Below are positions 1 through 7,604 of a stretch of 37,077 nucleotides of DNA, one piece after another. The translations under genes were made by a program, and so were the position numbers. The stretch lies in assembly GCA_030426925.1 (NCBI GenBank), contig JAUHXT010000013.1, forward strand, positions 1-37,077. The letters run 5' to 3'. The stretch comes from Alphaproteobacteria bacterium. GTDB taxonomy: Bacteria > Pseudomonadota > Alphaproteobacteria > Micavibrionales > Micavibrionaceae. A model generated the notes under the pieces. That model saw only the letters and a list, made by a program, of their open reading frames with translations, had not been told where the DNA came from and searched no databases. How positions within the stretch are numbered: position 1 is the stretch's first letter; each line of letters opens with the position of its first letter.

Positions 1-589
1 CATCTATATTACTATCGTTTTTGAAATCCCAATAATGCCATTCTGCTGTTATTATAGGCGACTTAATTTGAGATGTTTTAGATTTCCCATGCTCAATGAG
101 TTCAATGAGCCTTTTACCAAATTCATTGGCCTTATGTTTGCGTACTGTCGCCTTTTCGCCATCTTGTTCTAAAGAATATTTAATCTGCCGATGCTGCCGG
201 ATATCAAAAGGTAAATCTTCATTGTTGTCGTAGTAATGCTCATTGCAAAATAAAATAATTCTATCCCAGCCTAGTAAAGCTATCGCATATCCAAGCTCTA
301 GCATTACATTAGGGTTTGGTGAAGGTCTCTGTCCTTTTGCTTTGTCGCCGGTAACAATCGAAATATCAGCAACAAAAGCATCACTGGTTCTTATTTTTTC
401 AATAATCGTGCTGGTGATATTTGGTGAGCCAGGAATATTTTGTGTGTCACGGTCAATGCTGGGTTCAAGTTCATACCTATCATTATTTTGAAAATCCTTA
501 ATCGCTTTTTCAATGACGCTCTGAATAAAGCCTCTGTTCGTATTATTGGGCAAGTCAGACTGCCATGAATAAAATATTGTGTACTTCAT
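1..589 (-). CDS. TIR-like domain protein, 3' end cut by window edge
   Basis: The reading frame starts at ATG 589-587 and stays open for 196 codons to the window edge, so the C-terminus is missing. The N-terminus reads MKYTIFYSWQSDLPNN, followed by SIDRDTQNIPGSPNI near residue 45, a VADISI strand near 73 and PNPNVMLELGYA at 91-102. This layout matches TIR-like and nucleoside-deoxyribosyltransferase-like Rossmann folds, where the glutamate of the ELGY motif (Glu98 here) is the usual catalytic residue for N-glycosidic cleavage of NAD or nucleotides. Proteins of this type are often stand-alone or fused effectors in antiphage systems; that role is inferred. The coding sequence is AT-rich compared with genes beyond 3790, consistent with transfer. 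The missing C-terminus could carry a sensor or a second effector domain. Fold assignment is fairly confident; function is not known. Confidence 0.7.
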   Translation of the reverse strand, partial: MKYTIFYSWQSDLPNNTNRGFIQSVIEKAIKDFQNNDRYELEPSIDRDTQNIPGSPNITSTIIEKIRTSDAFVADISIVTGDKAKGQRPSPNPNVMLELGYAIALLGWDRIILFCNEHYYDNNEDLPFDIRQHRQIKYSLEQDGEKATVRKHKANEFGKRLIELIEHGKSKTSQIKSPIITAEWHYWDFKNDSNID

Positions 590-625
590 ATTTTTAAATC
601 CAAAATTGCGAGCCAAATTAAATAA

Positions 626-1882
626 TTAACCCACATCTTCCGCTTTTTCCAGATCCTCATGCTCAAACGCAGAGGTCATAAAGTCCGTTTCCTTCGCATT
701 CAGCCCGAGCCGTTTGGCCACATCACGCCATGTTTTGACAGCAGCAGCGACTTCACCGGCAATGGCGCGGGCGCGGTTTTTGTCCAGGCGAAATTCTTTG
801 GCAACGGCCAGTGCCGTATCCAGTGACGCGGTGCTGTCATCCAGATCTATGGCGGTGGACAGAATGCGCGGTTTAGTTTCCACGGGCGTGGGGTTCATGT
901 CATAGGCTGGGGACAGCCGCCAGCCCTTATGCCGCTCATAAATAAAACCGTGATTGCGCAGGTGATCATCAACATTGGAAATCAGAACGGTGAAAACAAT
1001 CCGCCGCCACAGCTGCTCCATATCCCGCTCAGGCTGCGCGCCATACTGCGCCAGCGCATAACCAATCTCCAGATAGCTGTGCTGTTCATTGTCCCGCGCG
1101 CCAAGCATGCTCATGGCGGATAGAAACGGAATGCGCTCTTCGCGCACGCGATCAAAACGACGGATTATCAACACCGATTTGTCGGTTATGCGCTCCAGCC
1201 GCCACTCCGGCACATCAATCCCCGCCTGCTGTGCCAGCGTGAGGGCAACGGCTTCCCAAACCACGACATTATGCTCATCATCTTTGCGCGGAAATTTTGC
1301 GATGGATAACTGCCCGTCCTGATCCCGCACGGAGGCTTTCGGGCGCGCACCACCGAGAGAGGAACCGGGCGCCAGTAACAGCCTTAAATCCTCGGCGCTT
1401 TCTTCATCGTCCAAAAAACGCTGCGTGGCCGATAACAGGCGCGGCAAGTCAATCAAGGGCGGGATGGTTTTGCCTTTCTGTGCCAGATACGGCCCCTCTG
1501 GCTGCTCTGAGAAACGCAAAGCACCCTGACGGGCTTCGTCATTCACACCAAGCAGGAAATCAAGTTCGCTCAATGTCTGCGCCGGGGCATTATCTGCTTT
1601 TGCCCTTTGGCTTTCGGCGCGGCGCATCAACACGCGCCCCCAGCGGTCTGGCGCGGAATCACCAATGGCACCAAACAGTGACTGCCCGGCCTGCGTATGA
1701 AACTGCCCCTCCATCAGCTTTAGGGCTGGCTCCAGCGCAAAACGCTCATCGCGCGCCAGCCAGGTTTCATCATATTCAAATGAAGCACTCTCACGGCCTT
1801 TGCGCTGATGAAACCAGAGCCGGCCAACCGGATGCGTTTCGATGCCCAACATCATGGAAACATAAATTTCACGACTGCTCAT
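626..1882 (-). CDS. hipA: HipA-like serine/threonine kinase (toxin of a type II TA pair)
   Basis: A 418-residue HipA-family kinase. HipA toxins phosphorylate targets such as glutamyl-tRNA synthetase and are neutralised by HipB. Visible motifs are a Gly-rich loop GSSLGGARPKAS at 173-184, an ATP-binding lysine in IAKFP (Lys197), VLIIRRFDR at 237-245, the catalytic loop NVDDHLRNHGF from 303 (Asp305, His307, Asn310) and the metal-binding YDMNP with Asp328. All key kinase residues are present, so it is probably active. The start codon overlaps the stop of the upstream hipB by 4 nt (ATGA), the usual translationally coupled antitoxin-first order. Length is close to that of E. coli HipA (about 440 residues). 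The target cannot be told from sequence. A three-gene HipBST arrangement is unlikely because the kinase is full length. Confidence 0.9.
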   Translation of the reverse strand: MSSREIYVSMMLGIETHPVGRLWFHQRKGRESASFEYDETWLARDERFALEPALKLMEGQFHTQAGQSLFGAIGDSAPDRWGRVLMRRAESQRAKADNAPAQTLSELDFLLGVNDEARQGALRFSEQPEGPYLAQKGKTIPPLIDLPRLLSATQRFLDDEESAEDLRLLLAPGSSLGGARPKASVRDQDGQLSIAKFPRKDDEHNVVVWEAVALTLAQQAGIDVPEWRLERITDKSVLIIRRFDRVREERIPFLSAMSMLGARDNEQHSYLEIGYALAQYGAQPERDMEQLWRRIVFTVLISNVDDHLRNHGFIYERHKGWRLSPAYDMNPTPVETKPRILSTAIDLDDSTASLDTALAVAKEFRLDKNRARAIAGEVAAAVKTWRDVAKRLGLNAKETDFMTSAFEHEDLEKAEDVG

Positions 1883-2208
1883 TGTTTTGCCCCATCTTTA
1901 TCCTTTGAGGGGAGGCGCACGCGCTTGGGCAGATGCTCCTCTTCCAGCGCGCGCCCTGTTAGATCGTGCCGCGCATCGACCAGATCGGACAGACGCTCAA
2001 CCATACCCAGCGCAAAAATCACACCGGCATAAGAGGCCATGCCCACACTGGCATCCCCTTGCTCGATTTTGACCAGCGTACGCTGTGAAATATCGGCGCG
2101 CTCTGCCAGCAGCTTGAGCGGAATACGCCGCCGCCGCCGCGCATCACTGATATCCTGCCCCAGCTTGCGCATGGCTTTTTGAACCGGTATGGGAAGAGAT
2201 TTGCTCAT
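1879..2208 (-). CDS. hipB: HipB-like HTH antitoxin/repressor
   Basis: A 109-residue Xre/HipB-type regulator with a helix-turn-helix at about residues 31-55 (LKLLAERADISQRTLVKIEQ). It would bind the HipA-like kinase encoded immediately downstream and repress the shared promoter. I chose ATG 2208-2206 because AGAGGA lies 6 nt upstream; a TTG at 2229 would extend the protein by seven residues but has no ribosome-binding site. The N-terminus is highly basic (ARRRRR). Upstream lies an unusually dense set of TGCAT-containing inverted and direct repeats (2219-2390) that are good candidates for its operators, suggesting cooperative autorepression. Pairing with hipA through a 4-nt overlap supports the assignment. 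Confidence 0.85.
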   Translation of the reverse strand: MSKSLPIPVQKAMRKLGQDISDARRRRRIPLKLLAERADISQRTLVKIEQGDASVGMASYAGVIFALGMVERLSDLVDARHDLTGRALEEEHLPKRVRLPSKDKDGAKQ

Positions 2209-2218
2209 TTGATCCTCT

Positions 2219-2390
2219 AAAATGCACAATAATGCATACTATAATCTATAATAAGCATGATAGTGCATTTTAAGATAATTGTAAAGTTATGTGAGAATTA
2301 GATGCATGATAGTGCATGATTATCGATTTAGAGTGCATGATTATCGATTTAGAGTGCATGATTATCGATTTAGAGTGCATTATCATGCAC
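2219..2390. repeat. Operator-like repeat array upstream of hipBA
   Basis: The stretch holds a long inverted repeat (AAAATGCAC at 2219-2227 against GTGCATTTT at 2263-2271, with further ATGCAT/GCAT half-sites between) and three perfect 21-bp direct repeats beginning GTGCATGATTATCGATT at 2312, 2333 and 2354. These are followed by a partial fourth copy that forms the palindrome GTGCATTATCATGCAC at 2375-2390. The hipB -10 candidates (TATTAT/TATAGT on the minus strand, around 2235-2253) lie inside the inverted repeat. I infer multiple HipB operators. The repeats are head to tail with no spacers. Confidence 0.65.
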
Positions 2391-2466
2391 TTAATGTTGC
2401 GAATTCCAGAGCCTTTAGAAAGGCTCTGCCTTTCTGGGCTGACGGCGTTTCGGTTTATTTTTGTGA

Positions 2467-2495
2467 CCGTAACGGTACTAATAGTACCGTTACGG
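2467..2495. promoter_or_regulatory. Perfect 12-bp palindrome (operator or hairpin)
   Basis: CCGTAACGGTAC at 2467-2478 and its exact complement GTACCGTTACGG at 2484-2495 are separated by TAATA. There is no T-run behind it, so a terminator is unlikely on the plus strand. It sits 120 bp upstream of the HNH gene and may be an operator. A second, weaker hairpin (AGAGCCTTT/AAAGGCTCT) lies just before it, at about 2407-2426. Confidence 0.5.
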
Positions 2496-2614
2496 CGACA
2501 AATTTAAACACCAGAGCGATAAAACTTCTCGCCATCCAACTTAAAGAAAGAAGATGCACAGTATTTATCAGTTGTGAAATTTTCTGTGTGACGGACTCAT
2601 GCTAAGATTAACCC

Positions 2615-3448
2615 ATGCCTCATGGACACACAAAATTTCCATCTATAGGAAACTGTATCTATTGTAATTCGTCAGACGATGTTTTGACGGATGAACATAT
2701 TGTTCCATACTTTTTAGGAGGGAAGCACGTCCTCGTTAAAGCCAGTTGCGAAAACTGCGCTAATATTACAAAAAAATTTGAACAAGACGTTGCGCGCGAG
2801 CTTTGGGGAGATGCACGCAATAGCTACAACGCACCATCTAGAAGAAAGAAAGAAAAACCAACGCACATTTCATTATCGGACCCTACAGGGGAAGGTCAAA
2901 TCATTACTGTTCCTTATAAGGAATACCCTGGAGGGTTTGTTTTTTATTATATGCCACAAGCAGGCAGTTTTTATGATTTTCCTGCTAATGTCGATTTATC
3001 ACATATGTGGCAATTGAAAGTTATTGCGGACGATGAACGCCTTAAAAACTTTGAACAGAAGCACCCAAAACGCACCACTATAAAATTTCGACATGTACCG
3101 GAAAGTTTTGGTCGTTTTATTGCCAAAATTGGATATTGCCAAGCCTTAACGCTTTTAAGTCCGGAAGATTTTGAGCCTGTATGCCTGCCATACATTATGG
3201 GGGAAGAGAAGAATGTGTCATATATTGTGGGGCAAAATCCAGATGAAGATACCCCCATATCTGATCTAGGCTATAAATTAAGCTCCCTGTATCATGGTAC
3301 AAAATTTAAAGGAAAAATCATTTCTGAAGTTCGTCTATTGGCAAATAATCAGACTCCTACATATCATGTGGTTGTAGGAAGTGTTGAAACTGAAGAGCGA
3401 GTTTCTAATGTTTTGAAAAAAATGGGGTTTTTTGATCAAAAACCTTGA
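2615..3448 (+). CDS. HNH endonuclease-like protein (HNH_5 type)
   Basis: A 277-residue protein with an N-terminal zinc-type HNH module: CIYC (Cys14, Cys17), DEHIVPYFLGG with His28, and SCENCAN (Cys45, Cys48, Asn50). This spacing fits the HNH_5 family, whose members are presumed nucleases. The rest of the protein (about 60-277) has no motif I recognise and may be a target-recognition or sensing domain. The gene is AT-rich and stands alone between the hipBA array and tRNA-fMet, so I see it as island cargo. ATG 2615 has no strong ribosome-binding site. Nuclease activity and a defence role are inferred. Confidence 0.75.
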   Translation: MPHGHTKFPSIGNCIYCNSSDDVLTDEHIVPYFLGGKHVLVKASCENCANITKKFEQDVARELWGDARNSYNAPSRRKKEKPTHISLSDPTGEGQIITVPYKEYPGGFVFYYMPQAGSFYDFPANVDLSHMWQLKVIADDERLKNFEQKHPKRTTIKFRHVPESFGRFIAKIGYCQALTLLSPEDFEPVCLPYIMGEEKNVSYIVGQNPDEDTPISDLGYKLSSLYHGTKFKGKIISEVRLLANNQTPTYHVVVGSVETEERVSNVLKKMGFFDQKP

Positions 3449-3639
3449 AAATACACTGTTCTACATATCTTTCTGAAAATCTCCCTCGTATCCCCCGGTA
3501 GGCAACCGCTCTTATTTTCACTGATTTTCGAAGGGGTTGTCAGGAATTTGCTTCCGGATTGCTTCCAAATCCGATGCAGGGTATCGATCTGTATCGCATC
3601 GAAACGACCGTTAAGTCATTGAAATATAAAGGAAAAAAT
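3449..3639. other. Gap between island cargo and tRNA-fMet
   Basis: I see no gene in these 190 bp. It is where an attachment site or remnant integrase would be expected if the 1-3448 segment entered at the 3' end of the tRNA, but I find neither a duplicated tRNA 3' end nor a recombinase motif. Confidence 0.4.
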
Positions 3640-3716
<77 letters not shown>

Positions 3717-3789
3717 ACAATGAAATATGGAAAACAAAGGGTGTTTTCCGCAGCTGAGGGCTGATATATAGCCCCCGCGCCGCATAAAA

Positions 3790-5334
3790 TCAAGCCTGTG
3801 CGGGGATTTTATTTTGTTCGCCGCCTGACGCCTGCGCCGTTGGCGCCACGGGGTACGGGAATAGTTCGTCCATCGGCACGGAACGCCCGTTCCCCTGTAC
3901 AATCCGCACATGATAGCGTTTGAGGCGCCGCGGCTCCGGCACACCGCAGGAATGGGCAATCGTCTCCACCTCATGCACCATGTTCTGGCAGTAATTGGCA
4001 ACCTTCACCGACTTGTCTTCGGGGTTCAATCCTTTTTGCAGCCGCGGATTATGCGTGGTCACGCCAGTGGGGCAGGTATTTTTGTTGCACTTCATCGCCT
4101 GGATACACCCAAGCGCAAACATGAACCCGCGCGCGTTATTGATAAAGTCGGCGCCCGCACACAAAGCCCACGCGACATCCGACGGAGTAATCAACTTGCC
4201 GGAGGCAATAATGCGGATGCGGTCTTTCAAATCATACCGGTGTAATATGTCCGCCACCATCGGCAGGGATTCTTTCAACGTCAAACCGACATTGTCCATA
4301 AGCGGCATTGGCGCGGCTCCCGTGCCCCCGTCGCCCCCGTCAACGGTAATGAAGTCAGGCGCGCTTTCTATCCCGCGCGTATGTATTTCCTGACATAACG
4401 TCTCCAGCCATCCATAAGCCCCGATCACGGACTTGAACCCCACCGGCTTGCCCGTTACCTCGCGCACATGGGTTATGAAATCGAGCAGGTCGCTCACCGT
4501 ATCAATCTCCGGATGGCGGTTGGGCGAAATGGAATCCTGCCCCACCGGGATTCCGCGTATCATCGAAATCTGCTCCGTCACTTTCGCACCGGGAAGAATA
4601 CCGCCCTTGCCCGGCTTTGCACCCTGCGACAACTTCACCTCGAACATCCGCACCGTATCGTGCGCGGCAACCTCCCTCAGCTTGTCATCGCTCAGGCCGC
4701 CTTCCGGGCTGCGCACACCGTATTTTGCCGTTCCGATCTGGAAAACAATATCGCATCCGCCCTCCAGGTGATACGGCGACAAACCACCCTCCCCCGTGTT
4801 CATCCAGCATCCGGCCAGCGCCGCCCCCTTGGATAGCGCGCGTACAGCCGGCGTAGACAGCGCGCCATAACTCATCCCCGATATATTGAACAGCGACTTG
4901 GCGTTATACGGCATGCGGCAATACGGGCCGATCTTTAACGGCTCGCTCACGGCCGCATCGGTTTCCAGCGTCGGAAACGGGCAGTTCACAAAAATAGCCG
5001 TCCCGGCAGGGGTCAGGTTTTTCGTCGAACCGAAAGCAATCGTATTGTCATGCCCCTTGCCTGATCGCTTGACCCAGTCGCGCTCCGCCCGGTTGAACGG
5101 CATTTCCTCGCGGTCCATGGCAAAGAAATACTGCCGGAAGAATTCCCCCAAAGTGATGAAAATGTCGCGAAAGCGCCCGATAACAGGATAATTGCGCCGC
5201 ACCGCATCGCGGGTCTGGACAATATCGGCAATAAAAAGGACCAGCAACGCCAACGCGGCAAGCCCGATCATGAAAATAAAGAGTGTGGTCACAAGTTCCA
5301 GGCCCTGCGCCACCCAGTTTGGAAGCATCACCAT
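3790..5334 (-). CDS. FMN-binding glutamate synthase-family protein (GltB2-like)
   Basis: A 514-residue protein made of the FMN/3Fe-4S synthase domain of glutamate synthase, without the glutaminase and C-terminal beta-helix domains. An N-terminal membrane segment (about residues 12-36) tethers it. Diagnostic stretches are NISGMSYGALSTPAVRAL, NTGEGGLSPYH, PGAKVTEQIS, DFITVDGGDGGTGAAP and the cluster cysteines in CIQAMKCNKNTCPTGV (Cys410, Cys416, Cys421). Such stand-alone proteins are common in bacteria, but their substrate is usually unproven; amidotransferase-independent glutamate synthesis or another FMN oxidoreductase reaction are both possible. It is transcribed divergently from the MFS transporter. 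Family assignment is firm; the reaction is not. Confidence 0.9.
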   Translation of the reverse strand: MVMLPNWVAQGLELVTTLFIFMIGLAALALLVLFIADIVQTRDAVRRNYPVIGRFRDIFITLGEFFRQYFFAMDREEMPFNRAERDWVKRSGKGHDNTIAFGSTKNLTPAGTAIFVNCPFPTLETDAAVSEPLKIGPYCRMPYNAKSLFNISGMSYGALSTPAVRALSKGAALAGCWMNTGEGGLSPYHLEGGCDIVFQIGTAKYGVRSPEGGLSDDKLREVAAHDTVRMFEVKLSQGAKPGKGGILPGAKVTEQISMIRGIPVGQDSISPNRHPEIDTVSDLLDFITHVREVTGKPVGFKSVIGAYGWLETLCQEIHTRGIESAPDFITVDGGDGGTGAAPMPLMDNVGLTLKESLPMVADILHRYDLKDRIRIIASGKLITPSDVAWALCAGADFINNARGFMFALGCIQAMKCNKNTCPTGVTTHNPRLQKGLNPEDKSVKVANYCQNMVHEVETIAHSCGVPEPRRLKRYHVRIVQGNGRSVPMDELFPYPVAPTAQASGGEQNKIPAQA

Positions 5335-5466
5335 GGCAATTTCCCTTTGTTTGCCCTATGGTATTCAAGCCTAAACCCAAAAAGGTTACACAGGCAATTT
5401 TATATTTTTTTCGCCAAAAATCGAAAGCGGCTTGCATAAATCTTTGCTATGCTTTTAAAGGACATC

Positions 5467-5520
5467 ATGAACGCGCACGCGCGCACCGCATATATTCTTT
5501 TTTTGGGTAAAACGGCATGA
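5467..5520 (+). CDS. Putative 17-residue leader peptide of the MFS gene
   Basis: ATG 5467 is preceded by AAAGGA (5457-5462, spacer 4 nt) and encodes MNAHARTAYILFLGKTA. Its TGA stop (5518-5520) overlaps the ATG of the MFS gene as ATGA. The MFS start has only a weak GGGT upstream, so translation could depend on coupling to this ORF. No homology can be claimed at this length; the support is position, ribosome-binding site and overlap only. Confidence 0.45.
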   Translation: MNAHARTAYILFLGKTA

Positions 5521-6779
5521 AAACAATACTGGCTACCACATGGCCTCTCTTGATCGGGATTTTCCTGATTATGATGGGTCACGGGCTGCAAAGCACCCTG
5601 CTGGGCTTACGCGCCAGTGCCGAAGGCTTTTCGGTGACCGCAACCGGTTTCATCATGTCGCTGTATTTCCTCGGGTTCCTAATCGGGTCCTGGCGCATCC
5701 CGAAAATGATCGAAGGGGTCGGCCACATCCGTGTCTTTACCGCTATGGCGTCGCTGGCCTCCGTGACCATCCTGATGCACGGCGTGTTTGTCGATGAATG
5801 GCTGTGGGGTCTGGTGCGTGTCGTTACCGGCTTTACCTTCGCCGGACTTTTCATTGTCACGGAAAGCTGGCTGAACGACGCCACGACCAATGAAACACGC
5901 GGCAAGATTTTTGCATCATATCTGATGCTGATTAACCTCGGTCTGTTTTCGGGACAGTATTTTATCGGCGTCGCCTCTATCGAAACGCTGGGGCTTTTTG
6001 TTCTGGTCTCCGTTCTTGTATCCTTTGCCGTGACCCCGATTGCGCTAAGCCGCCGCCCGGCACCGTCCTTTGATGTCATAGAACCTTTTCCATTAAAACG
6101 CCTGCTCGGTATTTCTCCGCTCGGCGTCATCGGGATTTTCGCAACCGGCGTGTGCGGCGGCACGTTCTTTATGATCGGAGCGGTGGTCATGGTAAACTTG
6201 GGCTTCGCGCCGGACAAGGCCGCGCACTTTGTTGCCGCCTATGTTCTGGGCAGTGCGATCCTTCCGTTCTTCGCCGGACTGCTGTCGGACAAGCTGGGGC
6301 GCCGCCGTGTCATCATCGGTAACGCGACACTCGGAACAATCGCCGTCGCCTGCGGCTTTTTCGTCGACCCCAAATATCTGTATATCATTTCATTTTTCAG
6401 CGGCGGCCTGATCGTGTCCCTGTACGGCCTTTGCATCGCCTATATGAACGACCACCTGGAACCACAGCAATTTGTTTCCGCCAGCGCGGCCATGATTTTG
6501 ATCAACGCATTCGGCGCCTTCTTCGGCCCTGTGATTTCAACCATCTTAATGCAAATGTTTGGAACGCAATCCTTCTTCGCCTTCCTTGCCGGCGTGATGA
6601 TGAGCGTCAGCATCTTCGGTCTGTACCGCAGTTTCCAGACCAAGGCCATCCCGATCGAAGAACAGGCAGACTTCATGCCCATGCCGCAAAACACGGCCGC
6701 CACTGTTATTCAGATCGTAGAGGAAGATCCGAACGAAGAAGACGAAGCGGAAGAATTCATCATCCGCTCCGGCACTTGA
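5517..6779 (+). CDS. MFS transporter (YcaD-like)
   Basis: A 420-residue integral membrane protein with about 12 hydrophobic segments in two halves. Characteristic features are LGLRASAEGFSVTATG near the first loop, SWRIPKMIEGVGHIRVF in the conserved loop 2-3, RVVTGFTFAGLFIVTESWLND near 100-120, and LSDKLGRRRVIIG in the second half (the MFS A-motif-like loop). The arrangement resembles the YcaD branch of the major facilitator superfamily, whose substrates are unknown. The C-terminus is an acidic cytosolic tail (EEDPNEEDEAEEF). It starts by ATGA overlap with a 17-codon upstream ORF. The 3' end runs directly into two tandem structured repeats that may end transcription. Confidence 0.88.
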   Translation: MKTILATTWPLLIGIFLIMMGHGLQSTLLGLRASAEGFSVTATGFIMSLYFLGFLIGSWRIPKMIEGVGHIRVFTAMASLASVTILMHGVFVDEWLWGLVRVVTGFTFAGLFIVTESWLNDATTNETRGKIFASYLMLINLGLFSGQYFIGVASIETLGLFVLVSVLVSFAVTPIALSRRPAPSFDVIEPFPLKRLLGISPLGVIGIFATGVCGGTFFMIGAVVMVNLGFAPDKAAHFVAAYVLGSAILPFFAGLLSDKLGRRRVIIGNATLGTIAVACGFFVDPKYLYIISFFSGGLIVSLYGLCIAYMNDHLEPQQFVSASAAMILINAFGAFFGPVISTILMQMFGTQSFFAFLAGVMMSVSIFGLYRSFQTKAIPIEEQADFMPMPQNTAATVIQIVEEDPNEEDEAEEFIIRSGT

Positions 6780-6795
6780 TACACCATAATTTCAA

Positions 6796-6896
6796 AGCAA
6801 ACAGCGTTTTCGTTCGGACAGGCACGAGGAGTGAAGTGTACAAAACGTACACGAACGACGAAGTAACGCATCCGGGCGGAAACGATGGAAGCTCAG
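6796..6896 (+). repeat. Structured intergenic element, family 1, copy A1
   Basis: Outer stem GTTTTCGTTCGGA (6806-6818) pairs with TCCGGGCGGAAAC (6871-6883), using G-U pairs. The conserved loop strands are CAGGCACGAGGAGTGA (from 6819) and GAACGACGAAGTAACGC (from 6853). The inner hairpin is GTGTAC-AAAAC-GTACAC (6836-6852). The copy lies between convergent genes. Confidence 0.75.
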
Positions 6897-6994
6897 AGCA
6901 AACAGCGTTTTATTTAGGGCAGGCGCAAGGAACGAATTGTACAATGAGTACATGAGTGACGCAGCAACGAACCCCAAATGAAACGATGAAAGCT
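6897..6994 (+). repeat. Structured intergenic element, family 1, copy A2
   Basis: A tandem second copy, offset 101 bp from A1. Outer stem GTTTTATTTAGGG (6907-6919) pairs with CCCAAATGAAAC (6973-6984), different in sequence from A1 but still complementary. Loop strands are CAGGCGCAAGGAACGA and GAGTGACGCAGCAACGA; the inner hairpin is TGTAC/GTACA (6938-6942, 6948-6952). It abuts the stop codon of ppa. Confidence 0.75.
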
Positions 6995-7534
6995 CTAGGC
7001 TGCGTCTTTTTGTTTGAGACGGTCTATGCCTTCCAGAACCAGTTTCTTGGCTTCCTCGGCATCGCCCCAGCGAATGGTTTTTGACCACTTGCCTTTTTCA
7101 AGGTCTTTGTAGTGCGTAAAGAAATGCTCGATCTGCTCGCGCAAAATCGGGCGTAAATCTTCGTAAGTGTCAACATTGTCATGGTACGGGTGCAGCTTGG
7201 GCACGGGTACACCGATAATTTTCTCGTCCATTCCGCTTTCATCTTCCATGACCAGGACACCAACCGGACGGCACGGCATCACAACACCCGGCATCACCGG
7301 TGTACGGCCGACAACCAGGATATCAACCGGGTCGCCGTCATCGGACAGCGTATGCGGAATAAACCCGTAATTGCCAGGGTAATACATGGCTGTATGCAGG
7401 AAACGGTCGACGAACATCAGGCCGGATTCTTTGTCCAGTTCGTATTTCACCGGGTCGCCCCCCATCGGGTTTTCGATGATGGCGTGAACCTCGTCCGGAA
7501 CGTTCGGTCCGGTGGAAATTTTAGAATATGACAT
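6995..7534 (-). CDS. ppa: Inorganic pyrophosphatase
   Basis: A 179-residue family I soluble pyrophosphatase that hydrolyses PPi to phosphate in the cytosol and so drives biosynthetic reactions. Signature residues are clear: YELDKESG near the N-terminus, NYGFIPHT at about 55-62, and the metal-binding DDGDPVDILV with three acidic residues. Length is typical of bacterial hexameric enzymes. ATG 7534-7532 has GAGGG just upstream on the minus strand. It is convergent with the MFS gene, with two structured repeats between them. Confidence 0.96.
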   Translation of the reverse strand: MSYSKISTGPNVPDEVHAIIENPMGGDPVKYELDKESGLMFVDRFLHTAMYYPGNYGFIPHTLSDDGDPVDILVVGRTPVMPGVVMPCRPVGVLVMEDESGMDEKIIGVPVPKLHPYHDNVDTYEDLRPILREQIEHFFTHYKDLEKGKWSKTIRWGDAEEAKKLVLEGIDRLKQKDAA

Positions 7535-7604
7535 GCTACCCTCTTATCTTACATAATGTCGGAACGGACTATTGCCCAAATCCCCGAAATCTTCAAGCCA
7601 AAAT

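Noticed and set aside
2312-2390. Tandem 21-bp repeats as a CRISPR array or as a repeat-peptide gene
   Set aside because: The units are contiguous with no spacers and no cas genes are nearby. The frames through them encode a short repetitive peptide with no ribosome-binding site; an operator array explains them better.
3449-3639. Remnant tyrosine integrase next to tRNA-fMet
   Set aside because: No R-H-x-x-R or catalytic tyrosine motif in any frame and no duplicated tRNA end found.
5579-6217. 212-codon frame opposite the MFS gene
   Set aside because: Antisense shadow of a gene with clear membrane topology; basic, Pro/Thr-rich translation without a family pattern.
6431-6955. 174-codon frame at the end of the MFS gene running into the repeats
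   Set aside because: It overlaps the MFS frame and reads through structured repeats; translation shows no family features.
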